Shown here piece by piece: positions 27,667-36,729 of a stretch of 64,000 nt of DNA. The notes under the pieces were generated by a model. The model did no database searches. It saw only the letters and a list, made by a program, of their open reading frames with translations, and was not told where the DNA came from. The stretch's first letter is position 1, and each line of letters starts with the position of its first letter. Both the position numbers and the translations under genes were made by a program. Where the stretch lies: contig NZ_BBYM01000014.1 of assembly GCF_001570405.1 (NCBI RefSeq), positions 23,316 to 87,315 on the forward strand. Direction: 5' to 3'. Source of the DNA: Microtetraspora niveoalba (lineage in GTDB: Bacteria; Actinomycetota; Actinomycetes; Streptosporangiales; Streptosporangiaceae).

Positions 27667-28743
27667 TCAGCCCGCATCGCGGCAGGCACGGTAGAAGTCA
27701 CGCCAGTCCTCGCGCTCGCGTACGACGGCCTCCAGGTACTCCCGCCAGACGACCCGGTCGGACACGGGGTCCTGCACGACGGCCCCGACGATCCCCGCCG
27801 CCACGTCGGAGGGCCGCAGCACGCCGTCGCCGAAGTGGGCCGCGAGGGCGAGGCCGCTGGTCACGACGGAGATGGCCTCCGCGGTGCTGAGCGTGCCGCT
27901 CGGCGACTTGACCTTGGTCCGGCCGTCGGCGGTCACTCCCGAGCGCAGCTCGCGGAACACCGTGACGACCCGGCGGATCTCCTCCAGCCCGGCCGGCGTC
28001 TCGGGCAGCTCCAGGGAGCGGCCCAGTTGGGCGACGCGGCGGGAGACGATGTCCACCTCCTCCTCGGCACTCGCGGGCACGGGCAGCACGACGGTGTTGA
28101 ACCGCCTGCGCAGGGCGCTGGACAGCTCGTTCACCCCGCGGTCCCGGTCGTTGGCGGTCGCGATCAGGTTGAACCCCCTGGCCGCCTGGACCTCCTCGTT
28201 CAGCTCGGGGATCGGGAGCGTCTTCTCCGACAGGACGGTGATCAGCGCGTCCTGGACGTCGGACGGCATGCGGGTCAGCTCCTCCACGCGGGCCAGCCGT
28301 CCCTCGGCCATCGCCCGCATGACCGGGCTCGGGGTCAGCGCCTGTCTGGACGGGCCCTCCGACAGCAGCCGCGCGTAGTTCCACCCGTAGCGGACGGCCT
28401 CCTCGGCGGTGCCCGCCGTGCCCTGCACGAGCAGGGTCGAGTCGCCGCAGATCGCGGCGGCCAGGTGCTCGGAGAGCCAGGTCTTGGCCGTCCCAGGGAC
28501 GCCGAGCAGCAGCAGCGCCCGGTCGGTGGCCAGGGTGGCGACGGCGACCTCGACGATCCTTCTCGGGCCGATGTACTTGGGCGTGATCACGCCTCCGGGA
28601 TGGTCGGGGTCGCCGAGCAGGTACGTCGTCACCGCCCACGGCGAGAGCCGCCAGCCGGGCGGCCGCGGCCGGTCGTCCTCCTTGGCCAGGATCGCCAGTT
28701 CGTCGGCGTACTGGTCTTCCGCGTGCGGGCGCAGAACCGTCAC
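27667..28743 (-). CDS. MoxR-like AAA+ ATPase of the SWIM/MoxR operon
   Basis: The 358-residue AAA+ protein has Walker A GVPGTAKT (about 79-86), a Walker B position reading LARVEEL (about 147-153) and sensor 1 ATANDRDRGVNELSSALRRRF with the arginine finger (about 200-220). MoxR ATPases remodel or activate partner proteins with a VWA cochaperone, and a VWA gene lies two genes downstream. Walker B has Glu where Asp is usual, with the catalytic Glu kept. The GTG start overlaps the upstream stop by 4 bp. Confidence 0.9.
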   Translation of the reverse strand: MTVLRPHAEDQYADELAILAKEDDRPRPPGWRLSPWAVTTYLLGDPDHPGGVITPKYIGPRRIVEVAVATLATDRALLLLGVPGTAKTWLSEHLAAAICGDSTLLVQGTAGTAEEAVRYGWNYARLLSEGPSRQALTPSPVMRAMAEGRLARVEELTRMPSDVQDALITVLSEKTLPIPELNEEVQAARGFNLIATANDRDRGVNELSSALRRRFNTVVLPVPASAEEEVDIVSRRVAQLGRSLELPETPAGLEEIRRVVTVFRELRSGVTADGRTKVKSPSGTLSTAEAISVVTSGLALAAHFGDGVLRPSDVAAGIVGAVVQDPVSDRVVWREYLEAVVREREDWRDFYRACRDAG

Positions 28744-30509
28744 TTGTCCTCCTCGCCTAGCGGGCCGCCGGTCCCGTCGGGGGCGGCGCCGTGTCCGTCG
28801 TCTGTCCGTCTCTTCTCGGGTGTCTCGCCGGACGTCTCGCCTCGCCCGCCGGCGGGCCCGTCCCCGCGCCCGGCGGGGCCGTCCGGGGAAAGCACTCCGG
28901 GGCCGCCCGGGGAAAGCCCCGCGAAGCCGCTCGGGGAAGGCCCGGCGGAGCCGTCCGGGGAAGGCGCGGCGGTCCCGTCCGCCGACAGCTCCCTCGCCAT
29001 GTCGTGGCGGAAGCGGAGCGTGGCGGACACCTCGTGGACCTCGGGGAGGCCGAGGCGCGCCACCTGGTCGTACGCCGAGGCGTCGAACCGCTCCCCGGCG
29101 AGCCGCGCCAGTTCACCGGCGTTCCACGGTTGTGCCGTCGCGACGCTCGCGATCTTCTCCAGCACGGCCTTGGCCAGCGGCACGCCCCAGGGCCGGGGTA
29201 TGCCGCCCAACATCATGATCATCTGGCCGTCCACCGGATGCCTGCGGACGAAGTCCGCCGCCTTCTGCGACTGCTCCGCCGGAGGCAGGATCGCGAGCAG
29301 GTCGGTCAGCGGCTCCACCTCGACCAGCGCCCGCGCCCAGATCCCGTCGCGCTGGAGGATCGCCGCGCGGGTCCAGCCCATGCGGACCTCCCGCGCCCAG
29401 TCGCCGACCTCCATGGTCGTGATCTCCTCCGGGGTGAGCCCGAGGTGCCCGGTCCAGAAGGACAGCGGCGTGTGCGCGACGACCTGCTGCAGCCACCAGC
29501 CGCGTTGCCCGGTCCCGGCGGGCGGCCGGGCCCGGACCCCGTCGCGTTCCATACGGCTGTCGCACGCCTTCGGCGGCTCGGCGCGCAGCCGGTCGCCGTC
29601 CCGCGTGAGCAGCCGTGCCGCGCGCTCGGCCATCCGCGTCCCGAGTCGCGACTCCGGAAGGCGGGTGAGCAGGTCGGCGGCGGCCTGCCGCACCTCGCGG
29701 CGGCGGTCGTCGAGCGCGGCCTCCAGGAACGGCTCGTCGGCCATGGTCAGCCCCTCGGCGAGGATCCGCGTGAACGCCGCGCGGTCTTCGGGGGTCTCCC
29801 TGTCCCACCCTGCCGCGAGCAGCTCCCTGGCCGCCTCCGGGTCGGAGGCGCGCAGCGCGGCGAGGTGGTCCCGGCGGTCACCGCTGGTGCCGAACTCCCA
29901 CACGCCGTCGGATCCGGCGGCCCCGCCGGTCGGCTCGTCCCGGAGGTAGGACCAGGCGGGGTTGAGCCGGGCGAGCCACCGCCCGCGCGCCCCGGTGAGC
30001 ACGCCCAGGTGAGCCCGGATCGACTGGTCCCTGGCCCCCAGGTCGAGGAGCCTTGGGACGAGGCGCGCCGGAACCCGCGCGCCCCCGGCGGCCGCGATCT
30101 CCAGCCACTCCGGCAGCAGGCGTCCCTGTTCCCCGGCGAGGATCCGGTCCAGCCGGTCGGCCGCGGCGCGGCCCACCAGGGGCCGGGGCTCCGGCGAGGC
30201 GGGGGGCAGCGACCGGCCCCTATGCGGTCGCTGTCCCGCCCGCGCCCGGATCACCTGTACGGCCGCCTGCTCCAGGAGATCGACCGGAGGCGCGACCGGT
30301 GCCTCTCCCGGCCCGTCAGGCAGCGATCCGCCCGGTACGGGCCTCCTGTCCGTGCCGACCAGCGCCGCGGACACGAGGTCCTCCCACGCCGCCGTCTCGG
30401 GGATCGGGCGCCCGGAACCCCGGCCGGGAGCCTCGCGGGCCTGATCCACCGGCCCACGCGTCAGGTCGCCCGGGGCGGCGGAGCCGCCGTCGTGACGTGT
30501 CGCGGTCAC
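28740..30509 (-). CDS. DUF5691-type protein of the SWIM/MoxR operon
   Basis: The 589-residue soluble protein has an N-terminal WEDLVSAALVGTDRRPVPGG motif (about 41-60) and leucine/alanine-rich helical repeats resembling HEAT-like scaffolds (RREVRQAAADLLTRLPESRLG). The C-terminal 90 residues are low-complexity (SPDGSAGPSPSG-type). The GTG start overlaps the SWIM gene stop by 4 bp, and its own stop overlaps the MoxR start by 4 bp. The DUF5691 assignment rests on the N-terminal motif and the order of neighbours. Function is unknown; a scaffold or substrate adaptor is a guess. Confidence 0.8.
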   Translation of the reverse strand: MTATRHDGGSAAPGDLTRGPVDQAREAPGRGSGRPIPETAAWEDLVSAALVGTDRRPVPGGSLPDGPGEAPVAPPVDLLEQAAVQVIRARAGQRPHRGRSLPPASPEPRPLVGRAAADRLDRILAGEQGRLLPEWLEIAAAGGARVPARLVPRLLDLGARDQSIRAHLGVLTGARGRWLARLNPAWSYLRDEPTGGAAGSDGVWEFGTSGDRRDHLAALRASDPEAARELLAAGWDRETPEDRAAFTRILAEGLTMADEPFLEAALDDRRREVRQAAADLLTRLPESRLGTRMAERAARLLTRDGDRLRAEPPKACDSRMERDGVRARPPAGTGQRGWWLQQVVAHTPLSFWTGHLGLTPEEITTMEVGDWAREVRMGWTRAAILQRDGIWARALVEVEPLTDLLAILPPAEQSQKAADFVRRHPVDGQMIMMLGGIPRPWGVPLAKAVLEKIASVATAQPWNAGELARLAGERFDASAYDQVARLGLPEVHEVSATLRFRHDMARELSADGTAAPSPDGSAGPSPSGFAGLSPGGPGVLSPDGPAGRGDGPAGGRGETSGETPEKRRTDDGHGAAPDGTGGPLGEEDK

Positions 30510-31996
30510 AGCAGCACCACCTGGCCTTCCTCATCCCATGTCGTCAACGGCCGCAGCCCCCGGGGCGTCCACTCGCAGGCGACGGTGACCGGGTGGCCGC
30601 CCGACACCGCGAGCAGCCGCCACGGTGTGCCGGCCGACGGATCGAGCCGCATCCCGCTCACCTCGGCGCCCCCATGCCGACCGGCCGCCGGGCCGGAAGG
30701 CTCCGCGCCGAGGGCGGCCGCCGCCGCGCCCTGAGCCGAGACCGCCGCGTCCCCGGCCGAGACCACCCCGTCCCGAGCCGCCGCGGGGTCGGCGAGGAGC
30801 CAGCCGCCGCCGTCCGCCGGCACCACTCCGGTCAGGACGACCGGCCACGACTCCGTCCAGGGGTCCTCGGCCAGCACGCCGGCCAGGAGGCCGGACGCCT
30901 CGGCCGCGCTCACCCCGAGCGGCGGCCCCGAGGGGGCCGATCCGTGCCGCCGGACCACCAGCGCCCGCAGCGGCGCAGCCCCCGGATAGAACGCGAGGTC
31001 GGCGTCGACCGCGGTCCCGCTGACCAGGGAGGCGTCGAGCGCCTGCCCCACCGGCGCGAACGACAGCACGAGCGCCGCCCTGCCGGTCTCCCGGCCGCGC
31101 AGCCAGACGCGGCGGGCGATCAGCCGGTCCTGCTCCTCGTCCCGGCTGCCGATCACGTCCCACCGGTCCCGTACGGCGGGCGACGCGAGCACGTCCTCCC
31201 TCGCCGCGGGGAACCCGATCCGGGCGCGGACCGCCTCGCGGAGAGCGGGCGGCAGCCCGGCCGCGCGGCGGTGCGCGACGGCGAGCAGGTGGACCAGCGC
31301 GTACTCCCCGAGGAGACGGCCCGGCCAGTCGTCGTCGCGCAGCACGTCGGGCAGCCGGGTGAACGTCCCCGCCACCCCGGGCGCCTGCGCGTCGACCATG
31401 CGCTTGGCGAGGGAGTCCCACTCGCCGGGGCCGGTGCGCCGGGCGTCGGCGACGCCCTGCGCGATCTGGTCGGCCAGCCATCTCTCCAGCTCGGACAGCC
31501 CCGCCGTGACCCGCTGCTCCCGCTGCAGGGCGCGCCGGTCGGGCGTGCCCCCGGTGCGCGGCCCCGGGGTCGGGGAAGCCCCGGCCTCTCCCGTATCCCC
31601 CTGGGCGGCCTCGGCGGCCGCCCTCTCCTGTGCGGCGGCGAGCCGGGACGCCTGCTTCCCCACGCGTTCCCTGCGCTGGTCCATCCACTCGGCGGCCCAG
31701 TCGGCGGGCTCGTCCGCGGCCGGCACCCCGTCGGCCGACCAGAGCAGGAGCAGGCCCAGGGAGTGCTTGCAGGGGAACTTCCTGCTCGGGCAACTGCACC
31801 GGTACGCCGGCTCGGACAGGTCGACGCAGGCGCGGTACGGCTTGGACCCGCTTCCTTTGCACTCACCCCACAACACCTCGGGCGTCACCCCGAGGACGGA
31901 CCACTTCGCGGGCGAGCTCACGCCCGCGGCGGCCTTCTGCGACGCCGCGTCGGGTGCCAGTGCCAACACCTGATCGCGACTCCAGCGTTCGATCAC
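30506..31996 (-). CDS. SWIM zinc-finger protein of the MoxR operon
   Basis: The 496-residue protein contains an exact SWIM signature, CxCx6CxH, in RCSCPSRKFPCKH (about 65-77), which should bind zinc and contact nucleic acid or protein. An N-terminal VIERWSRDQVLALAPDA segment is typical of these operon-linked SWIM proteins. The rest is helical with a Gly/Ala-rich insert. The start is set at GTG 31996 because the conserved part begins there; no Shine-Dalgarno sequence is seen, and TACTGT 7 nt upstream fits a -10 box for a leaderless transcript. It is the first gene of the operon. Confidence 0.85.
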   Translation of the reverse strand: MIERWSRDQVLALAPDAASQKAAAGVSSPAKWSVLGVTPEVLWGECKGSGSKPYRACVDLSEPAYRCSCPSRKFPCKHSLGLLLLWSADGVPAADEPADWAAEWMDQRRERVGKQASRLAAAQERAAAEAAQGDTGEAGASPTPGPRTGGTPDRRALQREQRVTAGLSELERWLADQIAQGVADARRTGPGEWDSLAKRMVDAQAPGVAGTFTRLPDVLRDDDWPGRLLGEYALVHLLAVAHRRAAGLPPALREAVRARIGFPAAREDVLASPAVRDRWDVIGSRDEEQDRLIARRVWLRGRETGRAALVLSFAPVGQALDASLVSGTAVDADLAFYPGAAPLRALVVRRHGSAPSGPPLGVSAAEASGLLAGVLAEDPWTESWPVVLTGVVPADGGGWLLADPAAARDGVVSAGDAAVSAQGAAAAALGAEPSGPAAGRHGGAEVSGMRLDPSAGTPWRLLAVSGGHPVTVACEWTPRGLRPLTTWDEEGQVVLL

Positions 31997-32171
31997 GCGC
32001 CGCACAGTAGCCAGCCCCGCCGACAAAACCGGGAGGCCGCGTCCCGCCGCCCCGAAACCGCAGGTCAGACCGGCTGTCTGTACGGCGGGGCCGCCCGCGC
32101 GACAGGCCCCGGCCGGCACGGAGCGTCGCCGGCCCGGGGGCCGATTCCGCCCGGCGTGGCATACTCACGCC
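31997..32171. promoter_or_regulatory. Divergent promoter region of SWIM operon and LAL regulator
   Basis: These 175 bp separate two divergent genes. On the minus strand TACTGT (TAnnnT type) ends 7 nt before the SWIM GTG, as expected of a leaderless actinobacterial promoter. No clear -35 box or operator was found. Confidence 0.4.
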
Positions 32172-35084
32172 GTGACTCCGCGAACCGCGCGAACCGCGCT
32201 CATCGGGCGCTCGGGCGAGCTCGGCCGACTGCTGGGCGTGCTCGACGCGTCCGAGGGCGGGCTGGCCGGGGTCGCGCTGGTGGGCGGCGACGCGGGGATC
32301 GGCAAGACGCGTCTCGTCAACGAGGTCAGGGACCTGGCCGAGGAGCGCGGGTTCACCGTGCTCACCGGGCAGTGCGCGGAGCTCGGCGACACCCTGCCGT
32401 ACCTGCCGCTCGTGGACGCGCTGCGCGGGCTGGCGGACCCGGACGTGTCCGGCGGCGACGCGCTCGCCGCCTGGCCCGCGCTGCGGCGGCTGCTTCCCGG
32501 CGCCGACCCCGACGCGGCGGGGGCGATGACGGGCGCGCTCGCCCAGCAGCAGCTCTTCGGCTCGGTGCTCGGCCTCCTGGCGTGCCTCGCCGAGCGCCGC
32601 CCGGTGCTGGTGGTGGTCGAGGACCTGCACTGGGCCGACCGCTCGACCCGCGACCTGCTGGTCTTCCTCACCCGGATGCTGCAGCGCGAGCGGGTCGCCC
32701 TGATCGGCACCTACCGGACCGACGACCTGCACCGCAGGCACCCCCTGCGCCCGGTCCTCGCCGAGCTGCAGCGCCTGCCGCTGGTCGGCACGGTCGAGCT
32801 GCCCCCGCTCGGGGACGACGACCTGGCCCGCCATCTCGCCGGCGTCGACGCGGCCTCCCCCCAGCCGGGAGGCGTGACGGACGACGTGATCGGCCGGGTC
32901 GTCGAGAGGGCCGGCGGCAACCCCTTCTTCGCCGAGGAGCTGCTCACCGCCGCCGCGACCCGCGGCGGCGTGCCGGGCGGCCTGTCCGACCTGCTGCTCT
33001 CGCGGGTGGAGGCGCTGTCCGACCAGGCGCGCCACGTCCTGCGGGTGGCGGCGGTGGCGGGCCACAGCGTCGACCACGACATGCTCGCGGACGCCGCCGG
33101 GCTCGGGGAGGTCGCGCTCGACGACGCGCTGCGCGAGATCGTCTCGCGCGGGCTGCTGACCGCGGGCCGGTACGGCTACGCGTTCAGGCACGCGCTGCTC
33201 CAGGAGGCCGTGTACGACGACCTGCTCCCCGGCGAGCGGACCCGGCTGCACGGCGCCTTCGCCCGGATGCTCGCCGCGCGCGGCGCGCCGGCCGCCGAGC
33301 TGGCCCACCACTATCAGGCGGGGCACGACCTGCCCGGCGCGCTGCGCGCCTCGGTCGAGGCGGGCCGGATCGCGGCGGGTCTCGGTGCGCCCGCCGAGGC
33401 GCACCGGCACTTCGACCGGGTGCTGGAGCTCTGGGAGCACGTGCCCGACGCCGAGCGGGTCACCGGCACGACCGCCGTCCGCGTCACCTTCTCCAGCGCC
33501 GCTGCGGCCGCGGACGCCGGGGAGTACCGCCGGGCCATCGCCCGGATCCGGCGGCTGCTCCCGACGCTCGACGACCCGCTGCTGGTCTCCGAGGCCAACG
33601 AGCGGCTCGCCTACTATCTGAGCGACTCCGATCTCGGGGCCGGCATGGTGGAGGCGGCCCGCGCGGCCGTGGACGCGCTGCCTCCGGACGAGCCGACCCC
33701 CTTGCTCGCCCGCGCGCTCGCGACGTACGCCCGGACCATGTTCGCCGCGTCCGGCGCCACCGTGCGCGAGCTGGCGACGCGGGCGCTCGACGTCTCCCGG
33801 ACGGTCGGGGCGCGCGACGCCGAGGTCAGCGCGCTGATCTCGCTGGCGATCGTGGAGGAGGCGACGGGCACGATCGAGCGGGTGGTGGAACTGCTCGACC
33901 TGGCCGCCGCGACGGGGTCGGACGACCTGTCGATCCACCTGCGCGCCACCTTCCACACGGCCCGGGTGCACTACGAGCACGGCGAGCTCGAGGCCGCCGC
34001 GCGGCTGGCGGGCGCGGGCATCGAGCTGGCCGCCCGCAGCGGCCTAACCTGGAGCACGTACGGCACGGACCTGCGTTTCCTCAGCTTCCTCATCCAGTAC
34101 GCGGCGGGCGACTGGGACGCGGCCGAGCGGATCGCGGCGGGGTTCGGCGTGCGCGTCGGCACGCTCGCCGCGGCGCACCTGTCCTCGTTCGCGCTCTTCG
34201 TCGAGGTCGGGCGGGGCGACGACGCGGCCGACGAGCGGCTGTCGTGGCTGCGGCCGTTCTGGCGGCCGGACGAGCGCGGCGGCGCGGGCGATCCGCTGGT
34301 GGTCTACATGGCGGGCGGGCTCGCCGCCGAGCAGGCGCTCTGGCGCGGCGATCCGGAGACGGCGCTGCGCCACGTGACGGCGGTGACGGACACGCTCGAC
34401 GCCTTCGACCCGGGGCTGCTCCGGATCTGCGCGACCGGCCTGTGGGCGCTGGCGGAGGGCGCTGCGCCGGGCGACGCGCGCGAGCGCGCCGACGACATGA
34501 TCGAGCGGGCGCGGTGGGCCGCCGCGAACGGCCCGTACGGCCCGCGCGCGGAGCTGGGTCCGGAGGGCGTCGCCTGGCTGATGCGGGCCGAGGCCGAGTG
34601 GCACCGGGTCCGGGGGACGGCGGAGCCGGAGGCGTGGCGGAGGGCCGCGGACGCCTTCGGGTTCGGCTTCGTGTACGAGGAGGCGCGGTCCCGTTGGCGG
34701 CTCGCCGAGTCCCTGCTCGCGGTGGGCGAGCGCGAGGCCGCGCGGGCCGAGTGGACCCGGGCCGTCGAGACGGCCGACCGGCTCGGCGCCGCTCCGCTGC
34801 GGGCGGCGCTGGAGGCGCTGGGCGCGCGCGCCCGGTTCACCGAGCCGTCGCGGCCGGCCGCCGCCCCCGAGAACGGCGGTCTCGACGCGTTGACGGTCCG
34901 CGAGCGCGAGGTGCTCGGGCACGTGGCGGCGGGCCTGCCCAACCGCGAGATCGGCAGGCTGCTGTACATCTCGCAGAAGACCGTGAGCGTGCACGTCTCC
35001 AACATCCTGGCCAAGCTCGGCGTGGCCAGCCGTACGCAGGCGGCGGCGATCGCGCACCGGCACGGCGTGTCCGCCGACGGCTGA
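32172..35084 (+). CDS. LAL-family (large ATP-binding LuxR) transcriptional regulator
   Basis: The 970-residue protein starts with an AAA/STAND ATPase module: Walker A GGDAGIGKTRL (about 37-47) and Walker B VLVVVEDLHWAD (about 148-159). A long TPR-like helical middle follows. It ends with a LuxR helix-turn-helix (LTVREREVLGHVAAGLPNRE onward, about 905-960). LAL proteins are ligand-responsive activators of catabolic or antibiotic genes. It diverges from the SWIM operon and precedes an aldehyde dehydrogenase gene by 82 bp, either of which could be its target. The start is GTG at 32172. Confidence 0.92.
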   Translation: MTPRTARTALIGRSGELGRLLGVLDASEGGLAGVALVGGDAGIGKTRLVNEVRDLAEERGFTVLTGQCAELGDTLPYLPLVDALRGLADPDVSGGDALAAWPALRRLLPGADPDAAGAMTGALAQQQLFGSVLGLLACLAERRPVLVVVEDLHWADRSTRDLLVFLTRMLQRERVALIGTYRTDDLHRRHPLRPVLAELQRLPLVGTVELPPLGDDDLARHLAGVDAASPQPGGVTDDVIGRVVERAGGNPFFAEELLTAAATRGGVPGGLSDLLLSRVEALSDQARHVLRVAAVAGHSVDHDMLADAAGLGEVALDDALREIVSRGLLTAGRYGYAFRHALLQEAVYDDLLPGERTRLHGAFARMLAARGAPAAELAHHYQAGHDLPGALRASVEAGRIAAGLGAPAEAHRHFDRVLELWEHVPDAERVTGTTAVRVTFSSAAAAADAGEYRRAIARIRRLLPTLDDPLLVSEANERLAYYLSDSDLGAGMVEAARAAVDALPPDEPTPLLARALATYARTMFAASGATVRELATRALDVSRTVGARDAEVSALISLAIVEEATGTIERVVELLDLAAATGSDDLSIHLRATFHTARVHYEHGELEAAARLAGAGIELAARSGLTWSTYGTDLRFLSFLIQYAAGDWDAAERIAAGFGVRVGTLAAAHLSSFALFVEVGRGDDAADERLSWLRPFWRPDERGGAGDPLVVYMAGGLAAEQALWRGDPETALRHVTAVTDTLDAFDPGLLRICATGLWALAEGAAPGDARERADDMIERARWAAANGPYGPRAELGPEGVAWLMRAEAEWHRVRGTAEPEAWRRAADAFGFGFVYEEARSRWRLAESLLAVGEREAARAEWTRAVETADRLGAAPLRAALEALGARARFTEPSRPAAAPENGGLDALTVREREVLGHVAAGLPNREIGRLLYISQKTVSVHVSNILAKLGVASRTQAAAIAHRHGVSADG

Positions 35085-35166
35085 TCCGCCGCGCCGCCGT
35101 CCGCGACTTCACCGCGTCGCGCCCGCTTGTAAGAATGCGACGGTAGCCCGAAAGAGGAGGTCAACG

Positions 35167-36672
35167 GTGACCCACCAGATCACTTCCGTCATCGGTGGAG
35201 AGAACGAGCCCACAGGCTCCCCCTACACGTCCACGAACCCGGCGCGGCCCTCCGAGGTCGTCGCCACCGTCCCGCTCTCCGACGCGGCGACGTTCGCCCG
35301 GGCCTGCCGTACGGCGGCCGCCGCACAGAAGGAATGGGCCCGCGTGCCGGCCCCGGTGCGCGGGCGGGTGATCGCCTCGGTCGGCCGACTGGTCGAGGCG
35401 AACACCGAGGCCCTGGCCCGGCTGGTGACCGAGGAGATCGGCAAGCCGTACGCCGAGGCGCTGGGCGAGGTCCGCGAGATCGTGGACACCTGCGACTTCT
35501 TCCTCGGCGAGGGGCGCCGCCTGTACGGCCAGACGGTGCCGTCGGAGATGCCGGACAAGAACCTGTTCACCTTCCGGGTCCCGGTGGGCGTGGCGGCGGT
35601 GATCACCGCCGGCAACTTCCCGGTGGCCGTCCCCTCGTGGTACCTCGTGCCCGCCCTGCTGTGCGGGAACGCCGTGGTGTGGAAGCCCGCCGAGTACGCC
35701 GCGGCGTCCGCGCACGCGCTGTACCGGCTGTTCGCCGCCGCCGGCCTGCCGGACGGCGTGCTGAACGTGGTGTTCGCGGACGGGGAGCAGACCTACGAGG
35801 GGCTGGACCTCGCGCTGTCCGAGGGCACGGTGCAGAAGGTCGGCTTCACCGGGTCGAGCGCGGTCGGGCGCAGCGTCGGCGAGCTGTGCGGGCGGCACCT
35901 GCAGTCGCCCTGCCTGGAGCTCGGCGGCAAGAACCCGATGGTCGTCATGCCGGACGCCGATCTCGACCTCGCGGTGGAGGGCGCGCTGTTCTCCGGCTTC
36001 GGCACGGCCGGGCAGCGCTGCACGTCCCTCGGCACGGTCATCGTGCACCGCGACGTCCACGACGCGTTCGTCCGCGCGTACGTCCAGGCCGTGCAGGCGG
36101 CGAAGATCGGCGACCCGAACGGCGACGTGCTCTACGGCCCGCTGCTCGACGGGAAGTTCGCCGAGCGGTACGAGGAGTACCTGACCTGGATCGAGCCGCA
36201 CCACACGGTGCTGCCCGGGCCGACGGGGCGCATGGAGGGCGAGGGCCTCTACTACCACCCGGTGATCGTGGACGGCCTCCGCCCGGACGATCGGCTCTTC
36301 CTGGAGGAGACCTTCGGCCCGATCGTCGGAGTGACCGCGTTCGACACGCTCGACGAGGCGATCGAGCTGGCCAACCGGCCCGGCTACGGGTTGTCGTCGT
36401 CGATCTACACCACCGACCCGAAGGCCGCGTTCCGGTTCCGCGCGGGCGTCTCGGCCGGGATGGTCAGCGTCAACAACTCGACCTCCGGCGCGGAGGCGCA
36501 CCTGCCGTTCGGGGGGAACGGCAAGTCGGGCAACGGCAGCCGGCAGAGCGGCGTCTGGGTCCTCGACCAGTTCACCCGTTGGCAGGCGATGAACTGGGAC
36601 TACTCCGGCCGCCTGCAGAAGGCGCAGATGGACGTCGCCGACATCACGCCCGACCTGGGCTTCCGCCTCTGA
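35167..36672 (+). CDS. NAD(P)-dependent aldehyde dehydrogenase
   Basis: The 501-residue enzyme has the complete ALDH machinery: ITAGNFPVAVPSW (about 140-152), KPAEY, GFTGSSAVG, the general base in LELGGKNP (Glu about 251) and the nucleophile in AGQRCTS (Cys about 285). The region around GQRCTS and the C-terminal GNGKSGNGSRQSG recall ALDH7-type semialdehyde dehydrogenases, but the substrate is uncertain. The GTG start has AGAGGAGG 7 nt upstream. It may be controlled by the adjacent LAL regulator. Confidence 0.9.
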   Translation: MTHQITSVIGGENEPTGSPYTSTNPARPSEVVATVPLSDAATFARACRTAAAAQKEWARVPAPVRGRVIASVGRLVEANTEALARLVTEEIGKPYAEALGEVREIVDTCDFFLGEGRRLYGQTVPSEMPDKNLFTFRVPVGVAAVITAGNFPVAVPSWYLVPALLCGNAVVWKPAEYAAASAHALYRLFAAAGLPDGVLNVVFADGEQTYEGLDLALSEGTVQKVGFTGSSAVGRSVGELCGRHLQSPCLELGGKNPMVVMPDADLDLAVEGALFSGFGTAGQRCTSLGTVIVHRDVHDAFVRAYVQAVQAAKIGDPNGDVLYGPLLDGKFAERYEEYLTWIEPHHTVLPGPTGRMEGEGLYYHPVIVDGLRPDDRLFLEETFGPIVGVTAFDTLDEAIELANRPGYGLSSSIYTTDPKAAFRFRAGVSAGMVSVNNSTSGAEAHLPFGGNGKSGNGSRQSGVWVLDQFTRWQAMNWDYSGRLQKAQMDVADITPDLGFRL

Positions 36673-36680
36673 CAGTGCGC

Positions 36681-36712
36681 GGCCCCGGGCTCCGATCCGG
36701 AGTCCCGGGGCC
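36681..36712. terminator. Bidirectional terminator hairpin
   Basis: GGCCCCGGG-CTCCG pairs with CGGAG-T-CCCGGGGCC, forming a stem of 14 bp with one bulged base and a tiny loop. It lies between the convergent aldehyde dehydrogenase and FtsH-like genes. Confidence 0.65.
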
Positions 36713-36729
36713 GGAGAAGGGCGGCGGGG

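Noticed and set aside
30053-35146. A 1697-codon open frame overlapping the LAL regulator in another frame
   Set aside because: The translation is Arg/Ala/Gly-rich without domains; the overlapping frame 32172-35084 has Walker and LuxR motifs.
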